Origin: Teredinibacter waterburyi
Lineage (GTDB): Bacteria; Pseudomonadota; Gammaproteobacteria; Pseudomonadales; Cellvibrionaceae
Direction: 5' to 3'
Assembly: GCF_001922985.1 (NCBI RefSeq)
Contig: NZ_MRUH01000022.1
Coordinates: forward strand, 330,957-394,956
Length of the DNA: 64,000 nucleotides
Position numbers and translations under genes: made by a program. Under the pieces are notes generated by a model. The model searched no databases. It saw only the letters and a program-made list of their open reading frames with translations, and was not told where the DNA came from. Below, piece after piece: positions 44,208 to 53,490 of this stretch. Within the stretch, counting starts at the first letter, position 1, and each line of letters starts with the position of its first letter.

Positions 44208-45575
44208 TTAGTCGCTGTCGTCCAATCCTAACTTGGCCAACCTATAGCGTAGTGAGCGGAAGCTTATGCCAAGCTTTTTAGCTGCGAGTGTTTTATTCCA
44301 GCGCACTTGCTCTAATATTTCACAAATAATTTCTTTTTCAATATCGGAAAGGTAATCGTCAATCGATGCATGTGTCTGGCAAGCTTGTAGGTGCCCGCCG
44401 ATTCTGGTTGGCTTTATAGTATTACTGCTTGTCGAACGTTCGTCGAGTTGCAGGTCTTGGTCGGTAATTTGATCATTTTCACATAGTGTGAATGCACGCT
44501 CCAAAATATTTTCCAGCTCGCGAATGTTACCTGGGTATTGATAGTGTGTAAGTGCTTTTAACGCTGCGCTGGTAACTTTGGGAGCATTGAGCTGATGATC
44601 GTTGGCAATACGCTCTAATAAAAAGCCAATCAGTTCTGGAATATCTTCCGTTCGCTCACGCAATGGTGGCGTGGTGATTTGGATTACATTGAGTCGATAA
44701 AATAAATCTTGGCGGAATTCGCCCTTGTTGACCAAGTTCTCAAGGTCTTTGTGAGTGGCGCTGAGAATACGTACATTGGTAGCGAACTCTGCCTGCGCAC
44801 CAATTGGACGAACAGCCTTTTCTTGTATTGCACGCAACAACTTTACCTGCATTTCCATCGGAAGATCGGCAACTTCGTCTAGAAAAAGCGTACCGCCTTC
44901 TGCCGCTTGGAATAAACCTTGTTTGTCGGTAGAGGCACCTGTGAAAGAACCTTTTTTATGCCCGAAGAATTCGCTTTCCATTAATTCTTTAGGGATGGCG
45001 CCGCAGTTGACCGCAACAAAGGGGTGCGGACCGCGTGGGCCTAATTCGTGAATAGATTTTGCGACGAGTTCTTTGCCGCTACCGGACTCGCCGCTGATGT
45101 ATATAGGTGCTTGGGAGCGAGCGAGCTTCAAAATGGATTTTTTTAGTGTGGCGATTTGCGCCGATTGGCCGACTATGCGTGAACTCGACTCGCTTGAGGA
45201 GGGCAGTTGACTTGATGTTATTGCAGTGCCAACTAATTTACGCAGAGCGGAGAGCTCTATTGGCTTGTTGACAAAATCGAAGGCGCCGGCCTTCATTGCC
45301 TCTATTGCCGTATCCATATTGCCGTGCGCGGTAATAACGGCTACGGGTAATTCTGGGTGGTGTCGCTGAATATAACGCACTAGATCTATGCCATTACCGT
45401 CAGGTAATTTCATGTCAGTCAAACAAATGTTGTAGTTGACCTTCTCTAGAAATGCAGTCGCCTCGGCAATATCGGCAGCGCTGTCAACCGCCATATTCAT
45501 GCGCGATAGTGTTATTTCGAGTAGCTCTCGAATATCGGGTTCGTCGTCAATTATTAGTGCTCGGATGTTTGACAT
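44208..45575 (-). CDS. pilR: Sigma-54-dependent response regulator PilR
   Basis: 455 residues. The receiver domain has phospho-acceptor Asp 54 (CLTDMKLPDG), the AAA+ domain has Walker A GESGSGKE at 162-169 and GSFTGA at 209-214 for sigma-54 contact, and a Fis-type helix-turn-helix ends the protein (NKTLAAKKLGISFRSLRYRL). It activates pilin genes with RpoN. It starts two bases after pilS. Confidence 0.95.
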   Translation of the reverse strand: MSNIRALIIDDEPDIRELLEITLSRMNMAVDSAADIAEATAFLEKVNYNICLTDMKLPDGNGIDLVRYIQRHHPELPVAVITAHGNMDTAIEAMKAGAFDFVNKPIELSALRKLVGTAITSSQLPSSSESSSRIVGQSAQIATLKKSILKLARSQAPIYISGESGSGKELVAKSIHELGPRGPHPFVAVNCGAIPKELMESEFFGHKKGSFTGASTDKQGLFQAAEGGTLFLDEVADLPMEMQVKLLRAIQEKAVRPIGAQAEFATNVRILSATHKDLENLVNKGEFRQDLFYRLNVIQITTPPLRERTEDIPELIGFLLERIANDHQLNAPKVTSAALKALTHYQYPGNIRELENILERAFTLCENDQITDQDLQLDERSTSSNTIKPTRIGGHLQACQTHASIDDYLSDIEKEIICEILEQVRWNKTLAAKKLGISFRSLRYRLAKLGLDDSD

Positions 45576-45577
45576 GA

Positions 45578-47170
45578 TTAAATCATTCGCTGGTGATGAG
45601 GGCAGTTGATTCTAAAGCAACTTTTACCCTGAGGGGTTCGTTGAAAAAAGATCGATGCTTGATTGATTTCACATAGCTCTCGGGAAATGTATAGGCCAAG
45701 CCCCGAACCTTTTTCATCTGTGGTGTAGAAGGGGTCGAATATCTGACTTAGCATTTCGTCGCTCACTCCGGGGCCGTTATCGATAACTTCGATAAATGGT
45801 GTGTCGTCATTTTCACTGATTCCCGCACGAATTTCTATCTGCGCTTTACCTGTCTGCCGTAGACTAAACCTTAAACCGTTATCACAGAGATTGGTAAGTA
45901 TTTGGGTAAGGTGAACCGGGTCAAACTTTGCCGAAAGATGTTCTGATATTGGGTGTAGTTGTATCTCGCTGGCATTACTAGCATCGTATTCTGAAATAAA
46001 ACGCGGTAACCATCGATTTAAATCGATTTGCTGTGCCTTGGGTTCTTTACGGCTGGATAATACCAAGGTGTTCTCGATTATTTGATTCACGCGATCTGAG
46101 TGCTGCAAAATAATTTCCATTAACCGGGAATCACTCGGGTGCAGGTGTTCCGATTCTTTTAACAGTTGTGAAGCGTGGGATATAGCGCCAAGAGGGTTGC
46201 GTACTTCGTGAGCAATGCTTGCGGTTAGGCGACCTAGTGAGGCCAGTTTCAATTGCTGTGCGTGCTGTGCTAGGGATCGATAGTCTTCCATGTACAGTAT
46301 CGTTCGTTCTTGCCCTTCTGTTTCTAGCAGGGCAAAGCTTACCCGCGCTTCTTGACCCGCTCGTAGCAAGTGTTGTTTTGGAATACCAACAACGGGGTTT
46401 TTGTGCCAAGTGTTTACTAATGTTTCTAGGTTCGATATTTCAGCAATCGAATGGCCAATGTAGTTTTCTTGCGGTAGCCCTAACAATTGCATTGCAGATT
46501 GGTTTAACAATTCGATACGGTTTTTTTCATCGATAACCACAATGCCTGTGCGCATGCGGGTAATAATATGCTGCGCTAATCTCTGGAGGTGCTCTGCGTA
46601 ACGCGCTTGAGAGGCAGCTTCAATGTCGCTAATACGTATTTTTTCGGTCAGGTAATGAAAGCTTATGGATGTAATAAAAATCAATACACCCAAGGACCCA
46701 GCAGAAAATAACGCGCTTGTTAAACTATCGTGAGTGTTGGGTAGATAAAATGAATCGCCAATAACAAATAGGCTGACCATTGCAGCGAAAGCAAAAGCGA
46801 GCTGGCCTCGAATAAAAATACTTGCGATAGCGACATTGATAAGTAATAGGTAGCCCAAACCCGAATCAATACCACCGCTGGCGTGAATCATCAGCAATAG
46901 GGCGATGATGTCGATTATGAGCAAAAAACTAATACGTTTGATCGAATGGGTTAGCTGTTTTGCTCGAAAGACGAATAGTGATCCAAAGCTAATCAGGCAA
47001 TAGCCCGAAGCGGCGAAATTAAACAGGTCTGGCTGCAGCTTGCCCAATACCGATGCTGCCACGCCGCTAGTGTAGGTAAGCCAAAGTACGGCCCCTAAAA
47101 TAAGTCGGTAGTAGAGATAGATCTGTAAAATTTGTAAATTGTGTGTCGGCGTTGTAGGTATTGCTTTCAA
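45578..47170 (-). CDS. pilS: Sensor histidine kinase PilS
   Basis: 530 residues from TTG 47170. Six N-terminal membrane helices (20-175), a PAS domain (about 195-300), the H-box HEVRNPLGAISH with His 321, and an ATP-binding domain with NLCDNG, DNGPGV and GSGLGLYI. It senses pilin in the inner membrane and phosphorylates PilR. It is the first gene of the pilSR operon. TTG is the only start that includes the first helix. Confidence 0.94.
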   Translation of the reverse strand: MKAIPTTPTHNLQILQIYLYYRLILGAVLWLTYTSGVAASVLGKLQPDLFNFAASGYCLISFGSLFVFRAKQLTHSIKRISFLLIIDIIALLLMIHASGGIDSGLGYLLLINVAIASIFIRGQLAFAFAAMVSLFVIGDSFYLPNTHDSLTSALFSAGSLGVLIFITSISFHYLTEKIRISDIEAASQARYAEHLQRLAQHIITRMRTGIVVIDEKNRIELLNQSAMQLLGLPQENYIGHSIAEISNLETLVNTWHKNPVVGIPKQHLLRAGQEARVSFALLETEGQERTILYMEDYRSLAQHAQQLKLASLGRLTASIAHEVRNPLGAISHASQLLKESEHLHPSDSRLMEIILQHSDRVNQIIENTLVLSSRKEPKAQQIDLNRWLPRFISEYDASNASEIQLHPISEHLSAKFDPVHLTQILTNLCDNGLRFSLRQTGKAQIEIRAGISENDDTPFIEVIDNGPGVSDEMLSQIFDPFYTTDEKGSGLGLYISRELCEINQASIFFQRTPQGKSCFRINCPHHQRMI

Positions 47171-47442
47171 TTATGGCCCCAGTGACGGTTGTATCGACCC
47201 TTCGTATAGTCCAATAGTTTCGCAATACAAAAGTTTCGCAGCAGTTTCTCTATTGTCTTGCGATGGCCGTGCAGTGATCTGCGTCGGCGTATTGGAACGG
47301 TCGTTGATTATTTTTGCCCTTTTAAGAGCTTTGCAGGACAATGCCATGCTTCGTAAATTGAATCTACTCTTGTAGGTAAGCGGATGGCATTAGATTGATG
47401 CCGTCAAGCCTCCCTTAGAATGTCGTGGAATGTGAAAAGTAT

Positions 47443-49071
47443 ATGTCAAAATTGATAATAGCACTGGCTCAAATCAACCCTTTAGTCGGCGATATCGACG
47501 GCAACTTGCAGTTGGTGGTGGACTCGGCACGCAGGGCCTACAACGAATACCAGGCTGATATTATCGTATTCCCAGAACTTACCTTAACGGGTTACCCGCC
47601 AGAAGACCTGCTATTGCGGCCGAGTTGCCATAAGCGCGTACAGAGGGGCTTGCAAGCCTTGTGTGACGCACAATTACCAATTTCGGTGGTTGTCGGCTAC
47701 CCCAAGCAGATCGGTGCCGAGATGTTCAATATGGCGGGGGTAATCGAGGGTGGCCAGCTTGTATACGAATATGCGAAGCAGTGTTTGCCTAATTATCAGG
47801 TATTTGATGAGAAGCGCTACTTCACCGCTGGCTCGCAGCAGGGTGTGTTTAGCTGTAAGGGCGTATCGGTTGGGATTTCTATTTGCGAGGATATTTGGGA
47901 TGGTAGCCCCGTTGCTCAGGCTAAATCCTGCGGCGCCGCGCTGCTGTTAAATTTAAATGCCTCTCCGTTTCATCAGCACAAGCAGCAAGAAAGAGAGTCC
48001 TTGGTATCGCAGCGAGCGAAAGAAATCGATGCGCCAATTGTCTACGTGAATCAGGTTGGTGGCCAGGATGAGCTGGTGTTTGATGGCGGATCTTTCGTCG
48101 CTGACGCTAGGGGCGAAATTGTTAGTCGAGTCGGCCACTTCGATGAACGCCTTGCCGTGGTTGTATTCGGCAGTGCCGATGGTGCTATTACAAGTACTAC
48201 GGCTCCGGCCTCTGTAGAGCAGAATCCGCTGGCGGTTACTTATTCTGCCTTGGTACTCGGGGTTCGAGACTATGTGAATAAAAACGGATTTAAGGGTGTC
48301 GTTTTGGGGCTTTCTGGGGGTATTGATTCGGCACTAACACTGGCAATTGCGGTGGACGCTTTAGGGGCCGAACGTGTGAATGCGGTAATGATGCCGTTCC
48401 GCTATACCTCAGACCTTAGTAAAAACGATGCGGAAGATGAAGCTCGGCGCCTTGGTGTTGATTATCAAAGTATTAGTATTGAGCCGATTTACGAAGCCTT
48501 TATGGGCCAGCTTGAAGAAACGTTTGCGGGAACACAGAAAGATACTACGGAAGAAAATATTCAGGCGCGCAGCCGCGGTGTGTTGTTAATGGCTATGTCT
48601 AATAAGTTGGGCTATTTGGTGCTGACGACGGGCAACAAAAGCGAAATGTCGGTCGGTTACGCAACGCTCTATGGCGATATGGCCGGCGGTTTAGACGTGC
48701 TGAAAGACGTCCCCAAAATAATGGTGTTTGAGCTCTCCAAGTATAGGAACACCATTAGTGAGGTGATACCGGTGTCGGTGATTACGCGCCCACCTTCAGC
48801 AGAGCTGGCCCCAGATCAAAAAGATGAAGATTCACTGCCGCCCTATGAGGTGCTAGACAGAATCTTAGAGTTGTATGTGGAAGATGATTGTAGTGCCGAC
48901 GAGATTGTCGCTGAGGGCTTTGATGAAGCCGATGTGCGTAGGGTATTACGTTTGGTGGATATCAATGAATACAAGCGGCGTCAGGCTCCTGTCGGTATTC
49001 GAATTAGTCGCCGCGCTTTCGGACGAGATCGTCGCTACCCTATTACCAACGGCTGGAAAATTGGTGATTAG
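47443..49071 (+). CDS. nadE: Glutamine-dependent NAD+ synthetase
   Basis: 542 residues from ATG 47443, preferred over GTG 47425 because GAAAAG precedes it and the family begins with this segment. The N-terminal nitrilase-type glutaminase has its triad Glu 45 (FPELTLTGYPPED), Lys 112 (KQCLPNY) and Cys 148 (ISICEDIWDG). The C-terminal synthetase has GLSGGIDSAL and the late KSEMSVGYATLYGD. It amidates nicotinate adenine dinucleotide using glutamine. In Pseudomonas pilS is followed by bamD; here nadE is inserted between them on the opposite strand. Confidence 0.95.
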   Translation: MSKLIIALAQINPLVGDIDGNLQLVVDSARRAYNEYQADIIVFPELTLTGYPPEDLLLRPSCHKRVQRGLQALCDAQLPISVVVGYPKQIGAEMFNMAGVIEGGQLVYEYAKQCLPNYQVFDEKRYFTAGSQQGVFSCKGVSVGISICEDIWDGSPVAQAKSCGAALLLNLNASPFHQHKQQERESLVSQRAKEIDAPIVYVNQVGGQDELVFDGGSFVADARGEIVSRVGHFDERLAVVVFGSADGAITSTTAPASVEQNPLAVTYSALVLGVRDYVNKNGFKGVVLGLSGGIDSALTLAIAVDALGAERVNAVMMPFRYTSDLSKNDAEDEARRLGVDYQSISIEPIYEAFMGQLEETFAGTQKDTTEENIQARSRGVLLMAMSNKLGYLVLTTGNKSEMSVGYATLYGDMAGGLDVLKDVPKIMVFELSKYRNTISEVIPVSVITRPPSAELAPDQKDEDSLPPYEVLDRILELYVEDDCSADEIVAEGFDEADVRRVLRLVDINEYKRRQAPVGIRISRRAFGRDRRYPITNGWKIGD

Positions 49072-49180
49072 CTTGTGTTGGAAATAGAATCTAGCAGGAA
49101 CTTGTTGAACGGGTATTTGGAGCTGCTTTCGATAGCGGCGCTGCGGATGTAAGAGCTGAGAGTTAACCGTTAGACGGAGG

Positions 49181-49204
49181 AGCGGACAGAAAACTCTGTC
49201 CGCT
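49181..49204. terminator. Hairpin between convergent nadE and bamD
   Basis: Ten-base perfect stem AGCGGACAGA (49181-49190) and TCTGTCCGCT (49195-49204), loop AAAC, in the middle of the 162-base convergent gap. No strong T-run on either side, so it is probably a shared but imperfect terminator. Confidence 0.55.
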
Positions 49205-49233
49205 AGGAATACTATTTTAGTCTCGAGCGAACC

Positions 49234-50145
49234 TTAGTTCGGTGGAACTGGGTCTAAGTCTTCGTTATAGAATGGGTCGTAAAGTTCACGGCTATCGAAG
49301 TTTACGGTCGGCTGCTTTTTGAATAGTCCCAAGGTTAGATAGGTAACCCAAGACGTTTTTTTGTCGCGACCAAATTGGTAGTTAAACTTGCCATTTTTAA
49401 GGGCCGGATGCTCTGGGAAGTTAGCCGCTAACACCTTTACAGCTTGCTCAGAAAGATCATCCATACCTAATAGATGGTAAGCCTGAATCATAACGGCTAA
49501 GCCATCGGGGACAGCCGGTGAGCGCTGGAAGTTTTCGACCACAAAGCGACCGCGATTCGCTGCGGCAAGAAATGCACGACGCTCAAAGTAGTAGTTAGCA
49601 ACGTGAATTTCGTAGCGTGCCATTAGGTTGCGCAAATAGATCATGCGCTTTTGCGCATCTAGCCCGTACTGACTGTCGGGGTAGCGTTGCAATAACTGCG
49701 CAAAGTAGTCAAACGATTCGCGCGATGTACCAACGTCGCGGCGGGTGGTATCGGCGGTCATGATAGCGAAGAACGAAGAGTCGTTGTGGAAGGCCGCGAT
49801 ACCACGCATGTAGTAGGCGTAGTCAACATTGCGGTGTTGCGGATGCAAACGGATAAACCGGTCTGCGGCGGCAGTGACCGCTTCGTATTCTTCCGCACGG
49901 AAGTAGACGTATATTAGTTCTAGCTGAGCTTGTTCGGCAAAGGTGCCGAACGGGAAGTTTTCTTCCAGTAACTCCAGCGCTTCAATGGCTGTGCTCCAGT
50001 ACTGCAAGCGGATATTTCGCTCAGCAGCCTCAAACAGCAATTGTTCGCTGCTTTTATCAAATTTTTCTTTGTTGCTAGAGCAACCGGTCAGTGCCAAGGT
50101 GAGTAGGATGAGGCACAATGCTAAGGCTTTAAAACGATTTATCAT
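49234..50145 (-). CDS. bamD: Outer-membrane assembly lipoprotein BamD
   Basis: 303 residues from ATG 50145; the longer open frame to 50289 would bury the signal peptide, so it is not used. Lipobox LALTGC with Cys 22. Five TPR-like repeats follow, with SEQLLFEAAERNIRLQYWSTAIEALE and RRDVGTSRESFDYFAQLLQRYPDSQYG. It is an essential part of the BAM complex inserting outer-membrane beta-barrels. It faces rluD across a 396-base divergent region. Confidence 0.94.
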   Translation of the reverse strand: MINRFKALALCLILLTLALTGCSSNKEKFDKSSEQLLFEAAERNIRLQYWSTAIEALELLEENFPFGTFAEQAQLELIYVYFRAEEYEAVTAAADRFIRLHPQHRNVDYAYYMRGIAAFHNDSSFFAIMTADTTRRDVGTSRESFDYFAQLLQRYPDSQYGLDAQKRMIYLRNLMARYEIHVANYYFERRAFLAAANRGRFVVENFQRSPAVPDGLAVMIQAYHLLGMDDLSEQAVKVLAANFPEHPALKNGKFNYQFGRDKKTSWVTYLTLGLFKKQPTVNFDSRELYDPFYNEDLDPVPPN

Positions 50146-50541
50146 TAGGGTGTCTAAACTCTGATCATCAATGTCGGCAATAGTCGTTGAGCTGGAAGCC
50201 GCTAAACCGTGAGGTTTAACAGCTAAGGCTTCAAGCGATATGGAGGCCGCGCTAAATTTGGCTTGACCCAAGCGAAAAGCTGAGCACAATGCCGACTACT
50301 TTTAATATGGTTCTTCTAAATAAGGTGCTTTTAGTAAATACAGCTCTTTTAATAAAGCGCTTCTAATTCTGTTCGTTTTCTTGCCCATCGCTGGTAACGC
50401 GGGCATGAAACATCAAATTCCCGCCCAGTTGTAATCCGCTAGTTACGATCTTGTTGCAATCCCTAGCAGGCCTACAAGCTTTTACCCTAGCCAAGGCTAT
50501 AATGGGGCGACAGTGTAATGCAGCTCAAGGTTTAAATACAA
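50146..50541. other. 396-base divergent region between bamD and rluD
   Basis: No gene found. A TATAAT at 50498-50503, 39 bases before rluD, is a likely -10 element, but the -35 position (CAAGCT) is poor. No RNA gene signature was seen. Confidence 0.4.
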
Positions 50542-51606
50542 ATGCCCATTGATAACAGCAAGTCAGAATCCGCCTTAGGGCAAATAGACCAAAATGCTGG
50601 CCTCGACGCGGGGCAAGCCCCCCTCCTAGATGCCGATGCCGAAGTGCTGCAAGCCGAGTCAATCAGCCTCTCCTCATCGGTACCGTTGGAGCGTGCGGGC
50701 GATAGGTTGGATGTAGTTGTCGCCGATTTGTTCCCTGAATTTTCAAGGGCCAAATTGCAGGGCTGGATTAAAGACGAATCTTTATTGGTTAACGGTCGAG
50801 CCTGCAAGCCAAAAATGAAGCTCGCGGGCGGTGAAAGTCTGCAACTGAATGCGACCCCCGAGGTGCAGGGCGAATGGATTGCCGAGCCGATGGATCTCGA
50901 AATTGTCTACGAAGACGCGCATATTCTTGTGGTTAACAAGCCTGCAGGGCTAGTCGTTCACCCCGCCGCGGGTAATTATCAGGGCACGTTGCTGAATGGT
51001 TTGATTCACTACAACCCGAGTCAACGTTTGTTGCCGCGAGCGGGTATAGTGCATCGCTTAGACAAAGACACCACGGGCTTGATGGTGGTCGCAAAAACCG
51101 AGTTGGCACAAACAGACCTAGTCCGACAAATGCAGGCGCGTACGGTAAAGCGTCAATATGAAGCGATTGTTATGGGCGACGTGCGTCAAAGCGGCGTGGT
51201 TCGTGGCGATATTGGTCGTCATCCGACTAGCCGCACGCGTATGGCTGTAGTCACCAGTGGTGGTAAAGAGGCGATCACCCATTACGCCGGATTGGCTCGT
51301 TACAATGGTTTTACCCATTTAGAGCTGCAATTGGAAACCGGTCGAACCCACCAAATTCGCGTACATATGGCACATCTGGGGCACCCATTGGTTGGCGATG
51401 CCACCTACGGCAAGCGCTTGAATGCAAAGGCAATGCGAGCTCAGCCAGACCTAGTTGCCGTCGACCAATTTCATCGTCAGGCGTTGCACGCTGCCAAGCT
51501 CGGCCTATTTCACCCAGAAAGCGGTGAAGCATTACAGTGGCAAGTGCCCTTGCCTGAAGACATGTCCCACCTTTTGGCCTTGATTAAAGCCGCCGCCACT
51601 TCATGA
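50542..51606 (+). CDS. rluD: 23S rRNA pseudouridine synthase RluD
   Basis: 354 residues. An S4 RNA-binding domain (about 53-110, GDRLDVVVADLFPEFSRAKLQGW) precedes the RluA-type catalytic domain with Asp 174 in GIVHRLDKDTTGL and the GRTHQIRVHMAHLGHP motif. RluD makes the pseudouridines in helix 69 of 23S rRNA. The first 45 residues are a low-complexity acidic extension not expected for the family. It overlaps pgeF by four bases (ATGA). Confidence 0.93.
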   Translation: MPIDNSKSESALGQIDQNAGLDAGQAPLLDADAEVLQAESISLSSSVPLERAGDRLDVVVADLFPEFSRAKLQGWIKDESLLVNGRACKPKMKLAGGESLQLNATPEVQGEWIAEPMDLEIVYEDAHILVVNKPAGLVVHPAAGNYQGTLLNGLIHYNPSQRLLPRAGIVHRLDKDTTGLMVVAKTELAQTDLVRQMQARTVKRQYEAIVMGDVRQSGVVRGDIGRHPTSRTRMAVVTSGGKEAITHYAGLARYNGFTHLELQLETGRTHQIRVHMAHLGHPLVGDATYGKRLNAKAMRAQPDLVAVDQFHRQALHAAKLGLFHPESGEALQWQVPLPEDMSHLLALIKAAATS

Positions 51607-52388
51607 GTGAGCCCTTGCTCGTTAGCCTGCAGGCCTATTTTGAGCCTGTGTGGCCATGTCCTCCGAGAGTTCGAGCATTGATTAGCACTCGTTCTGGTGG
51701 CGTGAGTGAGGGCTTTTGTGCGTCCAATAATCTTGCCCTGCATGTTGATGATTCACCCGATCACGTCGCCATCAACCGCGCGCGTTTAAGCGCGAAGATC
51801 AGCGCCAAGCCCTATTGGCTAAATCAGGTACACAGCACTCAAGTAGTAGACGTAGATACTTTGGGCAATACCGCTGGCGGCATCGCAGTGACGGCCGATG
51901 CCGCGTTCACGCGTGCGGCTGGGCGTGCCTGCGTTGTTATGACGGCCGACTGCTTGCCATTACTTATTTGCTCTCAGGAGGGGGACGAAGTTGCGGCGGT
52001 ACATGCAGGATGGCGCGGCTTGGCCGATGGGATTGTGACTGCTACCCTATCTAAGTTTCGCGCCAAAAATAGTGATTTGATGGTGTTCTTGGGGCCTGCG
52101 ATAGGGCCACAGCGATTTGAGGTTGGTGAGGATGTTTACGATGCGTTTCGCGCTGCTGCAATCACTCGTCGCTATAGTGAGCCACCGGAGCAGAGCTTTG
52201 TCCCAGCGACACAGGGCAAGTACTTCGCCAATATTTACAGTTTAGCTAGCGCTGAGTTGCGAGGGGCGGGGGTGGAACAGATTTATGGTGGGGGTTTTTG
52301 TACCTATTCGGATTCCGATCGTTTCTACTCTTTTCGTCGCGACGGTCAGACAGGTCGAATGGCCAGCCTTATTTGGCTGGCCGATTAG
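51603..52388 (+). CDS. pgeF: YfiH/PgeF-family peptidoglycan editing / polyphenol oxidase-like protein
   Basis: 261 residues, with the family metal and catalytic residues in ADCLPLLI and HAGWRGLADGIV and the C-terminal GGFCTYSDSDRFYSFRRDG. Members have been described as removing wrongly incorporated serine from the peptidoglycan peptide and as having laccase or adenosine-processing activity. Coupled to rluD, as in many gammaproteobacteria. Confidence 0.92.
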   Translation: MSEPLLVSLQAYFEPVWPCPPRVRALISTRSGGVSEGFCASNNLALHVDDSPDHVAINRARLSAKISAKPYWLNQVHSTQVVDVDTLGNTAGGIAVTADAAFTRAAGRACVVMTADCLPLLICSQEGDEVAAVHAGWRGLADGIVTATLSKFRAKNSDLMVFLGPAIGPQRFEVGEDVYDAFRAAAITRRYSEPPEQSFVPATQGKYFANIYSLASAELRGAGVEQIYGGGFCTYSDSDRFYSFRRDGQTGRMASLIWLAD

Positions 52389-52439
52389 TAACCTCTTTGT
52401 ATCTTTTCTTTGCAGCTATCTCTATGTGGTCGCGTGTTT

Positions 52440-53177
52440 CTACGGATGTTCGCCACGGGTTAGAGCAAGCTGCTTAACAACCTTCTTCGACCACTTACTC
52501 ATCAATACTTTAAATTGACGGAAGTTAGTCGCTCGATTGGCTTCGATTGGTGCCGCATTCTGAAAGCGAGTTTCATCTCGGTCGACAATTCTGGCGAGGG
52601 GTTTGTCGTTAGCGGCAAAATCCAGATCCATCACTACCCGACCAGCCTGCCAAACAAAGGATTTATCTATTGAAGCTTTGGGTTCTGGTGCATTTAAGTA
52701 CAGGTCGACCAGTTTTGGCGTCAGGATTACCGCATAGTCTGCAGGCTCTTCTAGTAGCTTCCATCCGGCATTGGAAAAGGCTCGGGCGAGCTGGGTTTTA
52801 AGTTCGTCACCATAATCGGCTGCTATTTTTGCGCGGTGGCTATCTGAAACAGTATGGCGATATTCCTTTAGCCAGCGCTTATCGAAGCTAACTTCGGCTT
52901 CGGTGATGTGAATGCGCTGTAGGCCGGGCCAGTCCGCGGTTTTTGCCAGGTAATATTCGTCAAAGTAGCGGCTCGATACCTTCTCTAGTGCGGGAGCTGC
53001 GGCGACCTTGGTTTCCGGCTTTGGCATTGCAGTGCTATTGAACGCCATGAAACTGAAAGAAAGTAAGCCTGCGAGTGCGGCTAGTTTCGCTACAAGGGAC
53101 AACTTTTTTGGCGTGCTTATATGATTTGTGAGTGATTGGCTGTGCATGCGGTTGCGCACAGCTTTAATAATGTTCAT
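52440..53177 (-). CDS. Exported protein of unknown function
   Basis: 245 residues from ATG 53177, which has a strong GAGGAGAT; the open frame continues to 53237 but without such a site. The N-terminus is basic with a hydrophobic stretch (LVAKLAALAGLLSFSFMAF, residues about 28-46), so it is exported or anchored. The rest is soluble and weakly resembles DUF3313-type envelope proteins (DYAVILTPKLVDLYL, AGRVVMDLDF), which I cannot confirm. It lies between pgeF and clpB, pointing away from clpB. Confidence 0.7.
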   Translation of the reverse strand: MNIIKAVRNRMHSQSLTNHISTPKKLSLVAKLAALAGLLSFSFMAFNSTAMPKPETKVAAAPALEKVSSRYFDEYYLAKTADWPGLQRIHITEAEVSFDKRWLKEYRHTVSDSHRAKIAADYGDELKTQLARAFSNAGWKLLEEPADYAVILTPKLVDLYLNAPEPKASIDKSFVWQAGRVVMDLDFAANDKPLARIVDRDETRFQNAAPIEANRATNFRQFKVLMSKWSKKVVKQLALTRGEHP

Positions 53178-53318
53178 GTTGACGATCTCCTCAAATGAGT
53201 GGCATGCATAAGGCACATTCATTCTATTCACGCGCATGAGTTTATTCTTTTGGCGCGGGTGGCAACTATAACAGAATTGTAAACCGCGTCTGCACCGGAA
53301 TCTTTAACCTCCGCGACG

Positions 53319-53346
53319 ATTGAGTTTCTCGATCTCGCCCCCATCT
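53319..53346 (+). promoter_or_regulatory. clpB: Sigma-32 heat-shock promoter of clpB
   Basis: ATTGAG at 53319-53324 (CTTGAA-like), 14 bases, then CCCCATCT at 53339-53346, a perfect match to the sigma-32 -10 consensus CCCCATnT. It lies about 145 bases upstream of the clpB ATG. Spacing and the -10 match are what RpoH promoters show. Confidence 0.75.
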
Positions 53347-53490
53347 TTTCAATAGCCCCGAAAAGCCTTATTCGAGTTGATTTCACGTGACGTTAAGGCT
53401 TAATTAGCTTCAATGGCTCAGCAGAAAGAGTAGAGCCGCAGCAGCTCGGAACCGTATTTTTCCAACATTTTAATAAGTGAGATTGCCGCT

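Noticed and set aside
50146..50289. 48-residue N-terminal extension of bamD
   Set aside because: It would place the lipoprotein signal peptide in the interior of the protein; ATG 50145 gives a normal BamD.
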